A stretch of DNA of 64,000 nucleotides, taken from positions 67,960,815 through 68,024,814 of the forward strand of contig CM034534.1 of NCBI GenBank assembly GCA_020002185.1. The letters run 5' to 3'. Made by a program: the position numbers and the translations under genes. The DNA comes from Paraescarpia echinospica (taxonomy: Eukaryota; Annelida; Polychaeta; Sabellida; Siboglinidae). The stretch's first letter is position 1, and each line of letters starts with the position of its first letter. The notes under the pieces are model-generated. The model was not told the DNA's origin, searched no databases, and saw nothing but the letters and a program-made list of their open reading frames with translations. Of the stretch, positions 44,803 through 56,449 are shown one piece after another.

Positions 44803-46433
44803 ACTCACACAGACTCAACCAGCACTCACACAGACTCAACCAGCACTCACACAGACTCAACAAGCACTAACACAGACTCAACCAGCACAAGCACTAACAC
44901 AGACTCAACCAGCACTCACACAGACTCAACCAGCACTCACACAGACTCACCCAGCACTCACCCAGACTCAACCAGCACTCACACAGACTCAACCAGCACT
45001 CACACAGACTCAACCAGCACTCACACAGATTCAGCCAGCACTCACACAGACTCAACCAGCACTCACACAGACTCAACCAGCACTCACACAGACTCAACCA
45101 ACACTCACACAGACTCAACCAACACTCACACAGACTCAACCAACACTCACACAGACTCAACCAGCACTCTCACAGACTCAACCAGCACTCACACAGACTC
45201 AACAAGCACTAACACAGACTCAACCAGCACTCACACAGACTCACCCAGCACTCACACAGACTCAACCAGCACTCACACAGACTCAACCAGCACTCACACG
45301 GATTCAACCAGCACTCACACGGACTCAACCAGCACTCACACGGACTCAACCAACACTCACACAGACTCAACCAACACTCACACAGACTCAACCAACACTC
45401 ACACAGACTCAACCAGCACTCTCACAGACTCAACCAGCACTCACACAGATTCAACCAGCACTCACACAGACTCAACCAGCACTCACACAGTTTCAACCAG
45501 CACTCACACAGATTCAACCAACTCTCACACAGACTCAACCAGCACTCACACAGACTCAACCAGCACTCACACAGACTCAACCAGCACTCACACAGACTCA
45601 ACCAGCACTCACACAGACTCAACCAGCACTCACACAGATTCAACCAGCACTCACACAGATTCAACCAGCACTCACACAGACTCAACCAGCACTCACACAA
45701 AGTCAACCAAACCAACATTCATACAGTTTTAACCAACACTCACACAGACTCAACAAACATTCATAGACTCAAAAAACACTCATAAAGGCTCAAACAGTAT
45801 TCACACATACTCAACCTGCTCTCACACTGACTCAACCAGCACTCACACTCAGACTCAAACGGCACCCAAATCGATTCAAACAGCAAACACATAGACCCAA
45901 CCAAAACTCACAGACTCAACCAAGCCAAAATTCATACAGTTTCAACCAAAACTCACACAGACTCAATAAACACTCACACAAACTCAAACAGCACTCACGT
46001 AATCTCAACCAGCACTCGCACACACAAAATCAGCACACACACTAACTCCACCAGCACTCACATAGACTCAACAGACTCAACCAAACCAACAGTTTCAATC
46101 AACATTCACTCACATTCAAACAACACTCACATGAAATCAACCAACACTAACACAGACTCAATCAATACTAACACAAACTCAAACTGACTCAACCAGCATT
46201 CACAGACACAAATATCACTCACAATAACTCGACCAACACACACAATGACTCAACCAACACTCATGCTGACTCAAATGCCGCTCATATTTACTTTTCCAAT
46301 ACTCATACAAACTCACCCAGCACCCATATGGACTCAACAAGCATACACACAGACTCAACCAACACTCACTGAGACTCAAATAACACCCACATCGACTCAA
46401 CCAACACACACAGACTCAACCAGCACCCACACA
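44803..46433. repeat. 21-bp satellite, decaying to the right
   Basis: Unit CACTCACACAGACTCAACCAG, highly regular to about 45710 and increasingly degenerate (indels, AT drift) to 46433. Multiple of three, so both strands stay open; not a gene. Confidence 0.95.
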
Positions 46434-46542
46434 GATACGTCACTACTGAGGTTAATGTTAATTTGGTTCTCGAACGATACACAAGGTTGATATTAAATCC
46501 TCCAGTTTTTGTTGCTCTGCGACTACGATGACTAAATATGAA
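46434..46542 (+). repeat. 109-bp dispersed element, plus copy
   Basis: Reverse complement of 51149-51257 with one mismatch seen (GGTTGATATT versus GGTTTATATT). Starts exactly where the 21-bp satellite ends. Confidence 0.9.
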
Positions 46543-46769
46543 TATAATATACATTTTGCCGGTCACCTAAAAACTTGTATGTTACTCTTGGGCTTTAGAG
46601 GTGGCACTATGCATCAAAATACCGCAGCATCGTTTGGTAGACTATGCACAACAACATTCGGTTGTGTATAGCCAAGATGGTGGATCGCCATGACGACCGA
46701 ACACAAAATTAGGGCAATGACGTACGACTAATGGTCCCAATTGTCTATTTATATCAGTACAGTTTGAAC

Positions 46770-46865
46770 AAGATTGTAACTCAACACTAACACAGTAACT
46801 CAACGGTAACAAAGTAACTCAACGGTAACACAGTAACTCAACGGTAACACAGTAACTCAACGCCC
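46770..46865. repeat. 20-bp repeat CAGTAACTCAACGGTAACA
   Basis: Four to five short units before the second SINE. The rest of 46543-47107 has no gene. Confidence 0.8.
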
Positions 46866-47107
46866 GATCTATACACGAAGGTGTATAGCAAGCTAGATGA
46901 AGATGGTGGAAAGAAGATGATATGCAGAATAGCTCGAGACAGGTTTACAGCATTACTCCGTCCCCTGGATTGGCGACAGTTGAGCTATCCACCCAAGCCT
47001 GACTGTCGATATTACTCCGGCGTTTTCCGCCGATTCGAATTTTGAATCGGCTGTGGGCAAAATCGTCGTTGTCGTCGCAACAAATCAGATATCCTGTGTT
47101 GTGGAGC

Positions 47108-47425
47108 GGGGTGGTGCTGTGCGTAGAGCTGCGGACTCTCGACCGAGAGAACCCGGGTTCGAATACTGTGCGGCGGTGTCGAACCTTGGGCAAGTCAGTT
47201 CACTCAACGTTGCTCCACTTCACCCAGCTGTATTAATGAGTACCTGGCTATAAAAAGTGGAGGATATTTGTGTATGAAGAGTCTTCGCGCATTATTTGCA
47301 GCGTGGCTGGATGCCTCCAAGAGATGTCGAGATGGTACTCGATTGAACATGTCTGTCAGGAGGTAAGTGTAAAGCGCTTTGGGCAGTCTTGAGGACTGGA
47401 TACTGCGCTATGTAAGAACTTACCT
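47108..47425 (+). mobile_element. tRNA-derived SINE, copy 2
   Basis: Same family as 7345: B box GGGTTCGAATACT, shared body TGTGCGGCGGTGTCGAACCT, 3' tail ACTGCGCTATGTAAGAACTT. About 80 percent alike by eye, so older insertions. Confidence 0.8.
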
Positions 47426-49060
47426 TTATATCCGGTGACAGGTCGACATATTCGAATGACAAGTCAGCAGGTGTGTACCATGGACATGGTGAGCGCTAGC
47501 CCGAAGCGTATAGCCGGAGGGGCAGACTAACAAATACATCGACAATATTTTATATAGTTACAACGCACTAATTTAATTATACATTAAATTTTACATGACT
47601 GTAGTAAACATAATCTTGAAATTATTCGAGTCATAAATTAACTAATTCATCTACGCCATTTTTTGTTATATATTTAGTGTTTAGTCATTTCAATCACCTA
47701 TAGCACGCGGGTATAATTTCTACCCGTTAGTTTGCACCGTTATATCTTACAATCGAACATTATATGAATACAGTTTATGTGGAGTTGAGGACAGTTGTGT
47801 AATTGTAGTGCATGGGGTGTGTTGATTCACTGGAAATTTGTATTTAATTGTAATTGACGATCTCAGAATGAAACTTTTAAATGTCCTGGCAGGTGATGAG
47901 TAAATGCCATTAGCCTTCAGCAGACAGCTACTGTACTGTGTATATACTTTGTGCTTAGAAAAATGTTGCTGAAGTTCATAATAAATCTAGGTGGCACGTA
48001 ATGGGGCACACACAACAGGTCTAGGGGGCACACCATTTTAACGCGGGCATAGCGCGGCCAAAGTCCAAGTAGAAGTTGAATTAGGTCTACAGGGGCATGT
48101 GTCACCAGGTCCACTTGAATTGCCTAGATGTCAACGGTCAACGTTCACCCAGGCATGGTGGCGTTAGCTAGCGACACTGTGCGCCCTTCATAGTCTATTT
48201 GGCAAGTTCACGAAGGCGAGCGAGACTATTTATTGTTTGGGAGAAACTCGCTTATTTCAACGCTTCAACAACCATCTATCTTAATTAATATTATACTAAA
48301 GATCACACAGCATTTCATATGTAACTTTTATTGAACTTTTAAACCATTAGAAACGTATTTGCATTACACAAATAACTGAATATATATATAAATATATATA
48401 TATATCGCATTAATCGTACTCGTAAATACAGGCTGCAAGGGCGGATCCTGAGAGTGTAGTCTGGGGGGCACAAAAACCTCCACTGGCGGCCGAACCATAA
48501 CTTCAGACTTCAGCTTCTCCGCTATCTCGGCTCGACTGGTGACACCGGAAGACGAGGGGAGGGTGCTATTGAAGATTATACACCTTATTGTAACCTGAAC
48601 CGGAACACATTTCCAAGGGTCTGGGAGGCACGGGCACGTGGATCCATTCATAAAGATCTACGGGCACGTGTCACGGATTAGCGAGGATCTCCGTACACTA
48701 GATGGCTCAGTCTAGTAGGGTTCTTATATATCAATGTCAACGCATATGATAAATAACGGTTATCGTGAACAAGCAACAAAGAACAAGGACAATTTAATAA
48801 ACTTTATTACAAGATATCTTCCTTTTGGTAAATATATCGATTAACAAAATAAACAGAATAAAGAAATCCCGTAACCAAATCTTAATAGAACATAATAAAC
48901 AATAACACTGAATCTTTCGATTATCAAATTCCACTTCCTTTCTAAGGTGGACTATACCGCTACACGACCATACACTAGGCGCCAAGTGTTATCTAAGAAT
49001 AACTCCCATAATATAAATACACACTATAAGCTACTCTCATTACAGTAATCTGTTACAACA
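47426..49060. other. No gene supported
   Basis: Minus frames at 47917-48114 and 48364-48651 are open but have no recognisable domain or consistent splice sites. Some GGGGGCAC strings recur here and near 50990. Confidence 0.4.
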
Positions 49061-49062
49061 CA

Positions 49063-49066
49063 CACA

Positions 49067-49150
<84 letters not shown>

Positions 49151-49202
49151 CACACAGACACACACACACACACAGACACACACACAGACACACACACACG
49201 CA

Positions 49203-49253
<51 letters not shown>

Positions 49254-49258
49254 GTGTG
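49063..49258. repeat. (ACGC)n/(AC)n microsatellite
   Basis: About 75 bp of ACGC then AC with GACA interruptions. Confidence 0.95.
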
Positions 49259-49424
49259 TGAATACTTCAAGGGTAATAATACCTCACTTCAAAACCACAG
49301 ATAACTACCAATCATAATACAGCAAATAATAGATACGTTCTATCAGAAAATATACAATTACACTGGGCTAGTCCCATCTCGAATATATACGAACGTTTGT
49401 TGAAGTCTCGGCCGCACGAGTGAT

Positions 49425-49770
49425 GATGCCGGGCAATTGACGATTGCCGTCGTACGCCGCGAATTCTCGAGTCGCGTCCGTTCAATGATCGCTCGGTCGC
49501 AAACGATTGCGAAGTCAGTTGAATACGTTCAACTGAAAGACAAAGCCGGGCAGTAGACGCTTACCGCCGGCCGCTACGAATTCGATCGAGAGGTCTTGCC
49601 TTGTCGCAAACGATCGAGAAGTCGGATGAACGGGTTCGCGCGAATGACGCTACCTGGCAGTATACGTTTACCGCCGGCCGCTACGAGTCGCATTCGGTCA
49701 AGCTTTCTGACGATGTCGCTGTTAGACCGCTGTTCGAGGATGGCCCGAGCTGGGTGATTATCGCTCATCG
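49425..49770. repeat. Degenerate 110-115-bp tandem repeats
   Basis: Three diverged units, each with GCCGGGCA, TACCGCCGGCCGCTACGA and TTGTCGCAAACGATCGAGAA-like parts. Confidence 0.6.
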
Positions 49771-49872
49771 ACGCAAATACGTTGGGGCCGACCGGAACGT
49801 TTTCTCAATATACTGCTGACGTGGCGGCATGGCTTCTTCGAAGCTCGATCGAACAGTCACTCTGGACACTGA

Positions 49873-49979
<107 letters not shown>

Positions 49980-50436
49980 CCTTGGAAACGTAACCCACGT
50001 TAACGATTCCCACCATGCTTTACGACTTGACTTGCCATTCTCTTGGCAGCAGGGCAACCTGTCTCGTTCAACCCTGGATCTGTCCCAGTCCTTCGCCAGC
50101 GCCCAAATGGTGAAATGCGTACAACAGACGTTTATGTAGGCGGACCTAATTACACATCATATGACAGGTTTCCATCATTTCAATTGGCTAATGCAATATA
50201 CAATTCAAACTAGGCATTGTGGAACACCCTCTAAGATTACAGTGAAACCACCTGCTGGTCTAGAAACGCTATCAACAGAATACCACGCCCCACTGAGCGC
50301 ATCTGCAACCGAGTTGCTGTAATTACGTAACTAAGGCGGTTGGTCAACAATATGTCTATCTACTGACTTGACCTTCCTCATTTATACAATTAAACCTCAG
50401 GAAAGTAGATTTAAACATCCAGAAATAGCAGAAATG

Positions 50437-50868
50437 CTACAGCACGCCAAATTCAAAAGGTGTAGGGGGCACGTGCTCGTGCTCGTGCTGGGCAAACCTG
50501 ACATCGTGGTGCCGGAGGAACTGTTTGACATTCCCAGCCTGCGCTGATAACATCTTCATCCATCTCGGCGTCCGGAAGAATCGTACGAGTTCCAATAGAT
50601 TGGACTTCCAGATTCCCAACTCAGGTACGGTGCTGACGACCGACTCAATGGCTAAGTCAGATCGGTGTGCACCACACCAGAATGTTGCCAAACCTCACTG
50701 CATTTGGTCAGCAAGCAGACGCCATAATCCACCTTGTCTGCCGGTGTTTGCCGCCTCGCCGTCGATGGTGAAACCAACCAGCTTCGTGTCTTTACCTCCT
50801 GTCAGATCCAGAGCTTTGTTCACCACTTCAAGTAGTCCAGGTGCACCGTTCTTCTCTGGCGAATCCAT
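50437..50868 (-). pseudogene. hAT-type transposase-derived pseudogene (ZMYM/KIAA1586-like)
   Basis: Frame from ATG 50868 reads GLLEVVNKALDL, then KLVGFTIDGEAANTGRQGGL (the D-G-A-N-T-G-x-x-x-G-L block of this group), a TGA at 50697-50695, then FWCGAHRSDLAIESVV (the C-x2-H motif block), LLELVRFFRTPRWMKML and HHDVRFAQHE, stopping at 50437. This is the central catalytic region of hAT-derived proteins with DUF4371-like organisation. Both ends and any BED or KRI-like start are missing. One stop and the truncations mark it as dead. Confidence 0.7.
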
Positions 50869-51148
50869 GACAATGGCTACTTGGAGTTTTTATTTTATTT
50901 TACCCCAGTGCAAATTAAATCAAACACACTAAAACGAATAAAAAGTAAGCCCTACAAGGGGCTGGTTTGGGAGAATGGGAGAACACTGGGGGGGGAGTTG
51001 GTCTGACTGGGGGGGCAAACGAAAGGGCTGGGGGGCACTAAACAGTTTTAAAACGCCCTGTCACAGAGTTCGGATAGTAAAAACTGTTGGCGCAATCATT
51101 ATAGTGAAACATTAATCTCAATGTTCGCTAGACGGCGCCACATATTTT
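50869..51148. other. No gene seen
   Basis: G-rich strings (GGGGGGGAGTT) only. Confidence 0.4.
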
Positions 51149-51257
51149 TTCATATTTAGTCATCGTAGTCGCAGAGCAACAAAAACTGGAGGATTTAATA
51201 TAAACCTTGTGTATCGTTCGAGAACCAAATTAACATTAACCTCAGTAGTGACGTATC
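51149..51257 (-). repeat. 109-bp dispersed element, minus copy
   Basis: Inverted partner of 46434-46542, 4.6 kb away. Confidence 0.9.
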
Positions 51258-52670
51258 ATGAGCGACCGTCTTGCACTGCATCAAAGGCCATCGTAAATTG
51301 GTTTTTCACGTTTTATCAATTATAATAACTATCGGGCTGTTTCTCCAAAACAAGTCTGTTCGCCTGTAAATTGCTATGATGTTGATCATATTTAGTGTTT
51401 GTTGCAGTTTTGTATTAAAAAAGTCTCTAATCACCACTTTTTGCAAATTTGTCAGCTTATGTAGCTCAACCGTTAGTGTTATTATTATTATAAACATAAT
51501 TTTGTATAAAGTAAATTTACTGGAATCCGAAAATAATTGAACGTGTGTTTTTTGTAGAAGAGCATTTTGTGTAATAATTCTTAAGCCATAGGTTGTCTAT
51601 ATACATAATAAAAAGCAGTTTGTTGTTCGCACCTCATACTAGGATAATATACGTGTATGTGTTTGCATGTATTGCACTCATTTACATGCCACGCATACAT
51701 ACCAACATAAAGACATTTATTCAATTTAAAAGAACACTCTATACGGTACATTTTGAACAGTGTTTCGTGGTGTAATTTCAGTTGTTGATGCGTTAGTTGG
51801 TATTTTATAGCTTTAGTTCTTTAACGGTCGTGTGGTAGATTTTTGTTATCAAATATGAAACGGGGATCAAAGTTATTTTCTTTTTTTGGTGTCTATAATG
51901 GATCAATTATACTACATATACAATTTTATGTTTACAATTTAAGGGAAATTTACTCAAACGAAACAACAATAGTCGAAGTAGCGTACAGCGTGCCTATGCG
52001 TGTGCGTGCTCGTGCGCGTGTATATGTGCATGTGTGTGCTTGTATAAAAAATTATATTTACCCCCTAGAGGGCTGCCATCTCGAGCACAACATTTTAAGG
52101 AATTAATATACAACCCCTCGGACAAAAATTAACACCTTTACTTTTCCAACATTTCCCTCTGGTTAAGGGTTTTTAATGGTATACCGGCAGTTAGACTGAC
52201 ATAAATCGATTGTCCGTAACGTTACGCTTACTTTCTGCGATTGTGGCAAGGACCGCCGAACAGCTGAGGATGTTTAACGTATCCTGCGTTTATATATACA
52301 TGTATGTACACTGTATATATATATACACAAAAATGTTTGCTAGTATAAATAATTATAAACGATTAGTATTACTGCTGTACGCGAACACATTTGGCTCGAG
52401 ATTTTCCCGGAAAATGCTGAATAAATACACGGCTTATTTCGCCGGGAAACCCTTGTCAACGCTACACCTGTTTATGCAATGATGGGCCGGAAATTGAATA
52501 ACTCCCGTAGTCTCTCCTTCGACGACTGACGGGGCTTCGCGGCGCTGAATCGCTTAGCTCGGCCCATTTAACACATTCGGGTGGTGTTTGAAGTTTTCTT
52601 TCGACGAAAATTGATGGTGGCGGTGCGGGGTCTGGTGAGGTCGTCCAGCGGCCTCGAGACAATGCTAGGG
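51258..52670. other. No gene seen
   Basis: AT-rich, no frame with recognisable sequence. Confidence 0.4.
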
Positions 52671-52675
52671 CGACG

Positions 52676-52786
52676 ATCTCTTTCTCGCTCTCGCTCTCGC
52701 TCTAGCGCACTTACTCTCTGTCCTCTCCCTCCTTCGCGCTCTGTCTCCCTCCCTCTCCCTCCCTCCCTTCCCCCCTCCCTCCCACC

Positions 52787-52821
<35 letters not shown>

Positions 52822-52855
52822 GCACGCACGCACGCACGCACGCACATGCACACAT
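52676..52855. repeat. (TCGC)/(CTCC)/(TC)/(CA)/(CGCA) microsatellite
   Basis: Pyrimidine-rich run of about 125 bp followed by CA and CGCA. 52856-54770 is AT-rich, then GC-rich at 54000-54500, with no gene I can support. Confidence 0.9.
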
Positions 52856-54770
52856 GAGGTTATTTTTCGTTGGACAAAATAGTGAACACTTCAGTCTTCG
52901 CAGGACACGACATTCGCGGAATGCTAAATGTACGGCACGCGGATATAATTTTGTCTTTTGCGTGGTTTTATCTTACCATTGCATGTTATGTAAACAAAAG
53001 TGTGTGTGTTGATGAAAGCTATATATAGTGTATGTGACATGTTGATTCAAACTCAGAATGCAACTTAAGTAAGGATCATAGTTCTATTTATTAACTGGTT
53101 TTAACTTATATTAATTTATTTTAGCTTATATAATTGGTTTTAACTTATCCCTTTTACAATTTGCTTCAATTTATCTTGAGCTTTAGCGTGCTTTATTGTA
53201 TCGCCTTTGAAGGTGTTTGCCTATATAAACGACGCGTATAATTAATTCCTAATTTATTATTATTGTTATCATTTGTAATTATTTATTCGCGAGCAATGTC
53301 ACATGGCGTCAATACCCTTGCTGCACATGTTTTCTTCCACAAAGTGTAGTACCTTAAACTTGCCTACTTATTCTGCCTATTAAGTTATTTTAGTATGACT
53401 TCGATCACGATTTGATATGTTCTTAGCACTTTGGCCAACGCCACTTGGCGTGATACCGAGGCAGACGCATTGATACTTTTTCAGAACCGTAATGACTACA
53501 TTTTATTGACAGTTACGACAAAATAACTTATGACTTTCAACACACTTACCCATCAAGTCGATCAGACAATGACAGTGAATGTCAAAAAGTTCAATACGTG
53601 TTCATAGTTTTGTTATTGTCATACCATGGGAAACCAAACAAGATTGCCCATGATTGTAACCACTATTAATAGTGGTCGTTATTTAGAATATTAAAGGTAC
53701 ACATTTTGGTCTTTGTTTTTTTGGTAAAACATATTGTATATTATACATACAGACTGTATTATTATACGTTAACAGTATTATTATATTCTAACAGTATAAC
53801 ATCTTGATCACCTAATGAATTATAGTAAACGACAATTCGTTTTACATAATTTGGCTATTATCAGTTTACCAATATCGACGTTGTCGTTCAGTAGGCTAAA
53901 TTCGCAAACTGCTGTCAATAAATGCCCAATACTTGCGGAAAATGACTGTCAGGGTCTAAATTTCAAATTATCTCGTGATGGACACTACCATGTATCATGA
54001 GATTGTACAATACGTCAGTTTCGCTTCGCAGCCACCTTGGCACAGGATCGCAATGTAGCCGAGCAAAGAGCAAACTGATACGTCGATGGTGCCTCCTATC
54101 GCGGGGCAATTACGACATCGAACCGACTGACTTCCCCATCCCGGCCACCTCTGACCCGGATGTTAATTGGGAACACATTATGTCGGCCATTTGTCTAACG
54201 ACGTGTCAGCGACGTAAAGAGCATCTAACTCAGCCCTAATGAAGACAGCGGTTGCGAGCTGCACTCCCAAGGTCTAACGACTACCACATGCCCCGCTAGT
54301 GAGAACGACGGCCAAACACAACAGCGCCTGCCCGGCTCCAGCGTTCCCGCCGCGGGAGCCTGTCACCGATAGGTGCCGCCGACAGCGCCACGCGGTGTCG
54401 GCGTCGGCGATAGCTTTGAAACACGTCGCGCGAGATCACGACGTTATTACCACAACGGCGGGGGGCGCCATGTTACGGGGGAAGCCGATCTTGCGTCGCT
54501 GCAATACTAATTAATGGCGAGTGTAGCGATTTAACGAAATCCTACCAGGAGCAATTGCATTGACAGAAATTGTAAATCGAAACTTGTGTAAGGTGGAACC
54601 AGAAAGTGCATGTGAAAGCAGGAATTAGCTTTAAACCCATTGACCTTACGTCAATATTGATACAACGATGTTCATAAAAACAGGCAAGTAAATGCGTATT
54701 TAATGTCGATTAATTTAAAGCCATTTGCTTCTCTTGCTCACGTGATTTCGCGCTTTGGAAATTAAGTAAA

Positions 54771-56397
54771 GGCGTGCAAAACGGGCCTCCTGCCCAAAAC
54801 GGGCCCCAGCCGTTTGGTGTTATTGTATTTATTTATTTGTAATTCATAATACGTATTGAAAGTATCCATGTGTACGTCAATTTGTACAAGAGTACATATA
54901 ATCAGTCCTTGTATTATGTATGTATGTTGATAACACTGAGTAATTATCAACTGTAAAACAAGTCATATGCTATTCTGATTTGTGACATGTAAATTTTGTT
55001 GTTTGTTTATATTTATGGGGTGGCTCCTGTGCTAGCGATAGTATATATCTTAATGAGAGTCTCCCGGCCTTATCTATTACTTATATATGTATCGTATTTA
55101 TAGGTCAAATAAATTTATTCTGAGTTCTGAGTACTATTTACAGCTAAATGTGTGGTGGCACTGCTAAGTAACTCATAAATGGGCCCCAGTGAACATTGGT
55201 CGGAAGTGCGAAACGCACATTCAAAGAGGTGATCTCAAAAAGATTGTTTTCACACTTTTCTTAAAATGTTTGTACTATTTTCAAAATATCATACTTCCGT
55301 TTTGTGCGCGTTGAAAACAATGTAAACTGTGGTATACATAAGCCAAACGTAAATGCTATGATATATATATATATATGTATTATATTTTAAAAACATGGAG
55401 AAGTATTCAAATTGATTATCAACCCGAGACTGTGATGTGCGCCCAAAACCGGCCCCTATATTGCCCACTATGCTAACAGGGGTTCGCTATCGTCGATATG
55501 ATGTTGATACAATACACACAGCTACATTTGTAAGGTTTTATGGTATTACGTTACTTTGCATAGAACATTACATATTACCCAGTTATACAATAATAATAAT
55601 AATAATAACATTATTTAGCAAAACGATAATATTACTAATACATTTTATAAATATATAACGTCAATATGAGGTGTAGGGATAGTTATTATATTATCAAGTA
55701 GTGTAATATATAAGTATATTGTTAAGTTGCATGTATCACCCAACCATGATAATAAACCCCGTAGCGGGTGTCTCACCTATACTAGAAGGATATCAATCAA
55801 CTAAGTGCAAGTCGAATATCTGAGAAAAGACATACATCACCACGCTCAGGCCATGCAAACGTCAACATCGATTGAGAACAAAATGTCACAAAAATCCTAC
55901 AACGCGGAAGGAGCCTGAGACCAACACCAGTGGAACTACACGGGGCGAGGAAGAGATCGTTCGCCACGCCACTGCGATGTCTCGTAGCTTCGAAAACAAG
56001 CGCGACTTCTGGGTGCAGAAACAATAATGCACCAACTGTTTTCAGACATTAAGGACGGGCAAGAAAGGATAAAATGTGACTAATATGCGCCATGGGCACA
56101 CCATGACTGGCCAGGGTCCGAATATGCACAATGTGTTTGCGAAATGTGTGATGATGGCTAAATAATACAAGTGGGTGTGTAGGGGGCCCGTTTTGGGCGC
56201 ACCTTTTTAGCAAGTCAAAAATTGAGTGGTGTTCTTAAACATCCCGTAAATACAGTAATTTTAACAGAATTACGCAACATTTTAGCACAGACGTAGTCAG
56301 ATAAGTGGAGAAGATGATTCCGTAGAGAACAATTTATTAAAATGAAAAATGTCAACTTGATGACAAATCTCGCTTAAGGGGCCCGTTTTCCACGCCG
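54771..56397. mobile_element. Candidate DNA element with inverted ends
   Basis: GGCGTGCAAAACGGGCCTCC at 54771 and, in reverse complement, GGCGTGGAAAACGGGCCCC ending at 56397. No transposase is visible, and no clear target duplication. Contains a second inverted pair (see 55434). Confidence 0.5.
55434..56206. mobile_element. Nested candidate element with inverted ends
   Basis: GTGCGCCCAAAACCGGCCCC at 55435 and, inverted, GGTGCGCCCAAAACGGGCCC ending at 56206. The ends share the AAAACGGGCCCC core with the outer pair, suggesting related or nested insertions. Confidence 0.5.
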
Positions 56398-56449
56398 TTC
56401 CCCTACTTCGCATGTGATGCGCGTGTGGAGCCATTTCCGTTCTGTTTAC

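Noticed and set aside
44894..45718. Minus-strand LCECWLS heptad protein
   Set aside because: The 21-bp satellite keeps every frame open; it decays with no sign of constraint.
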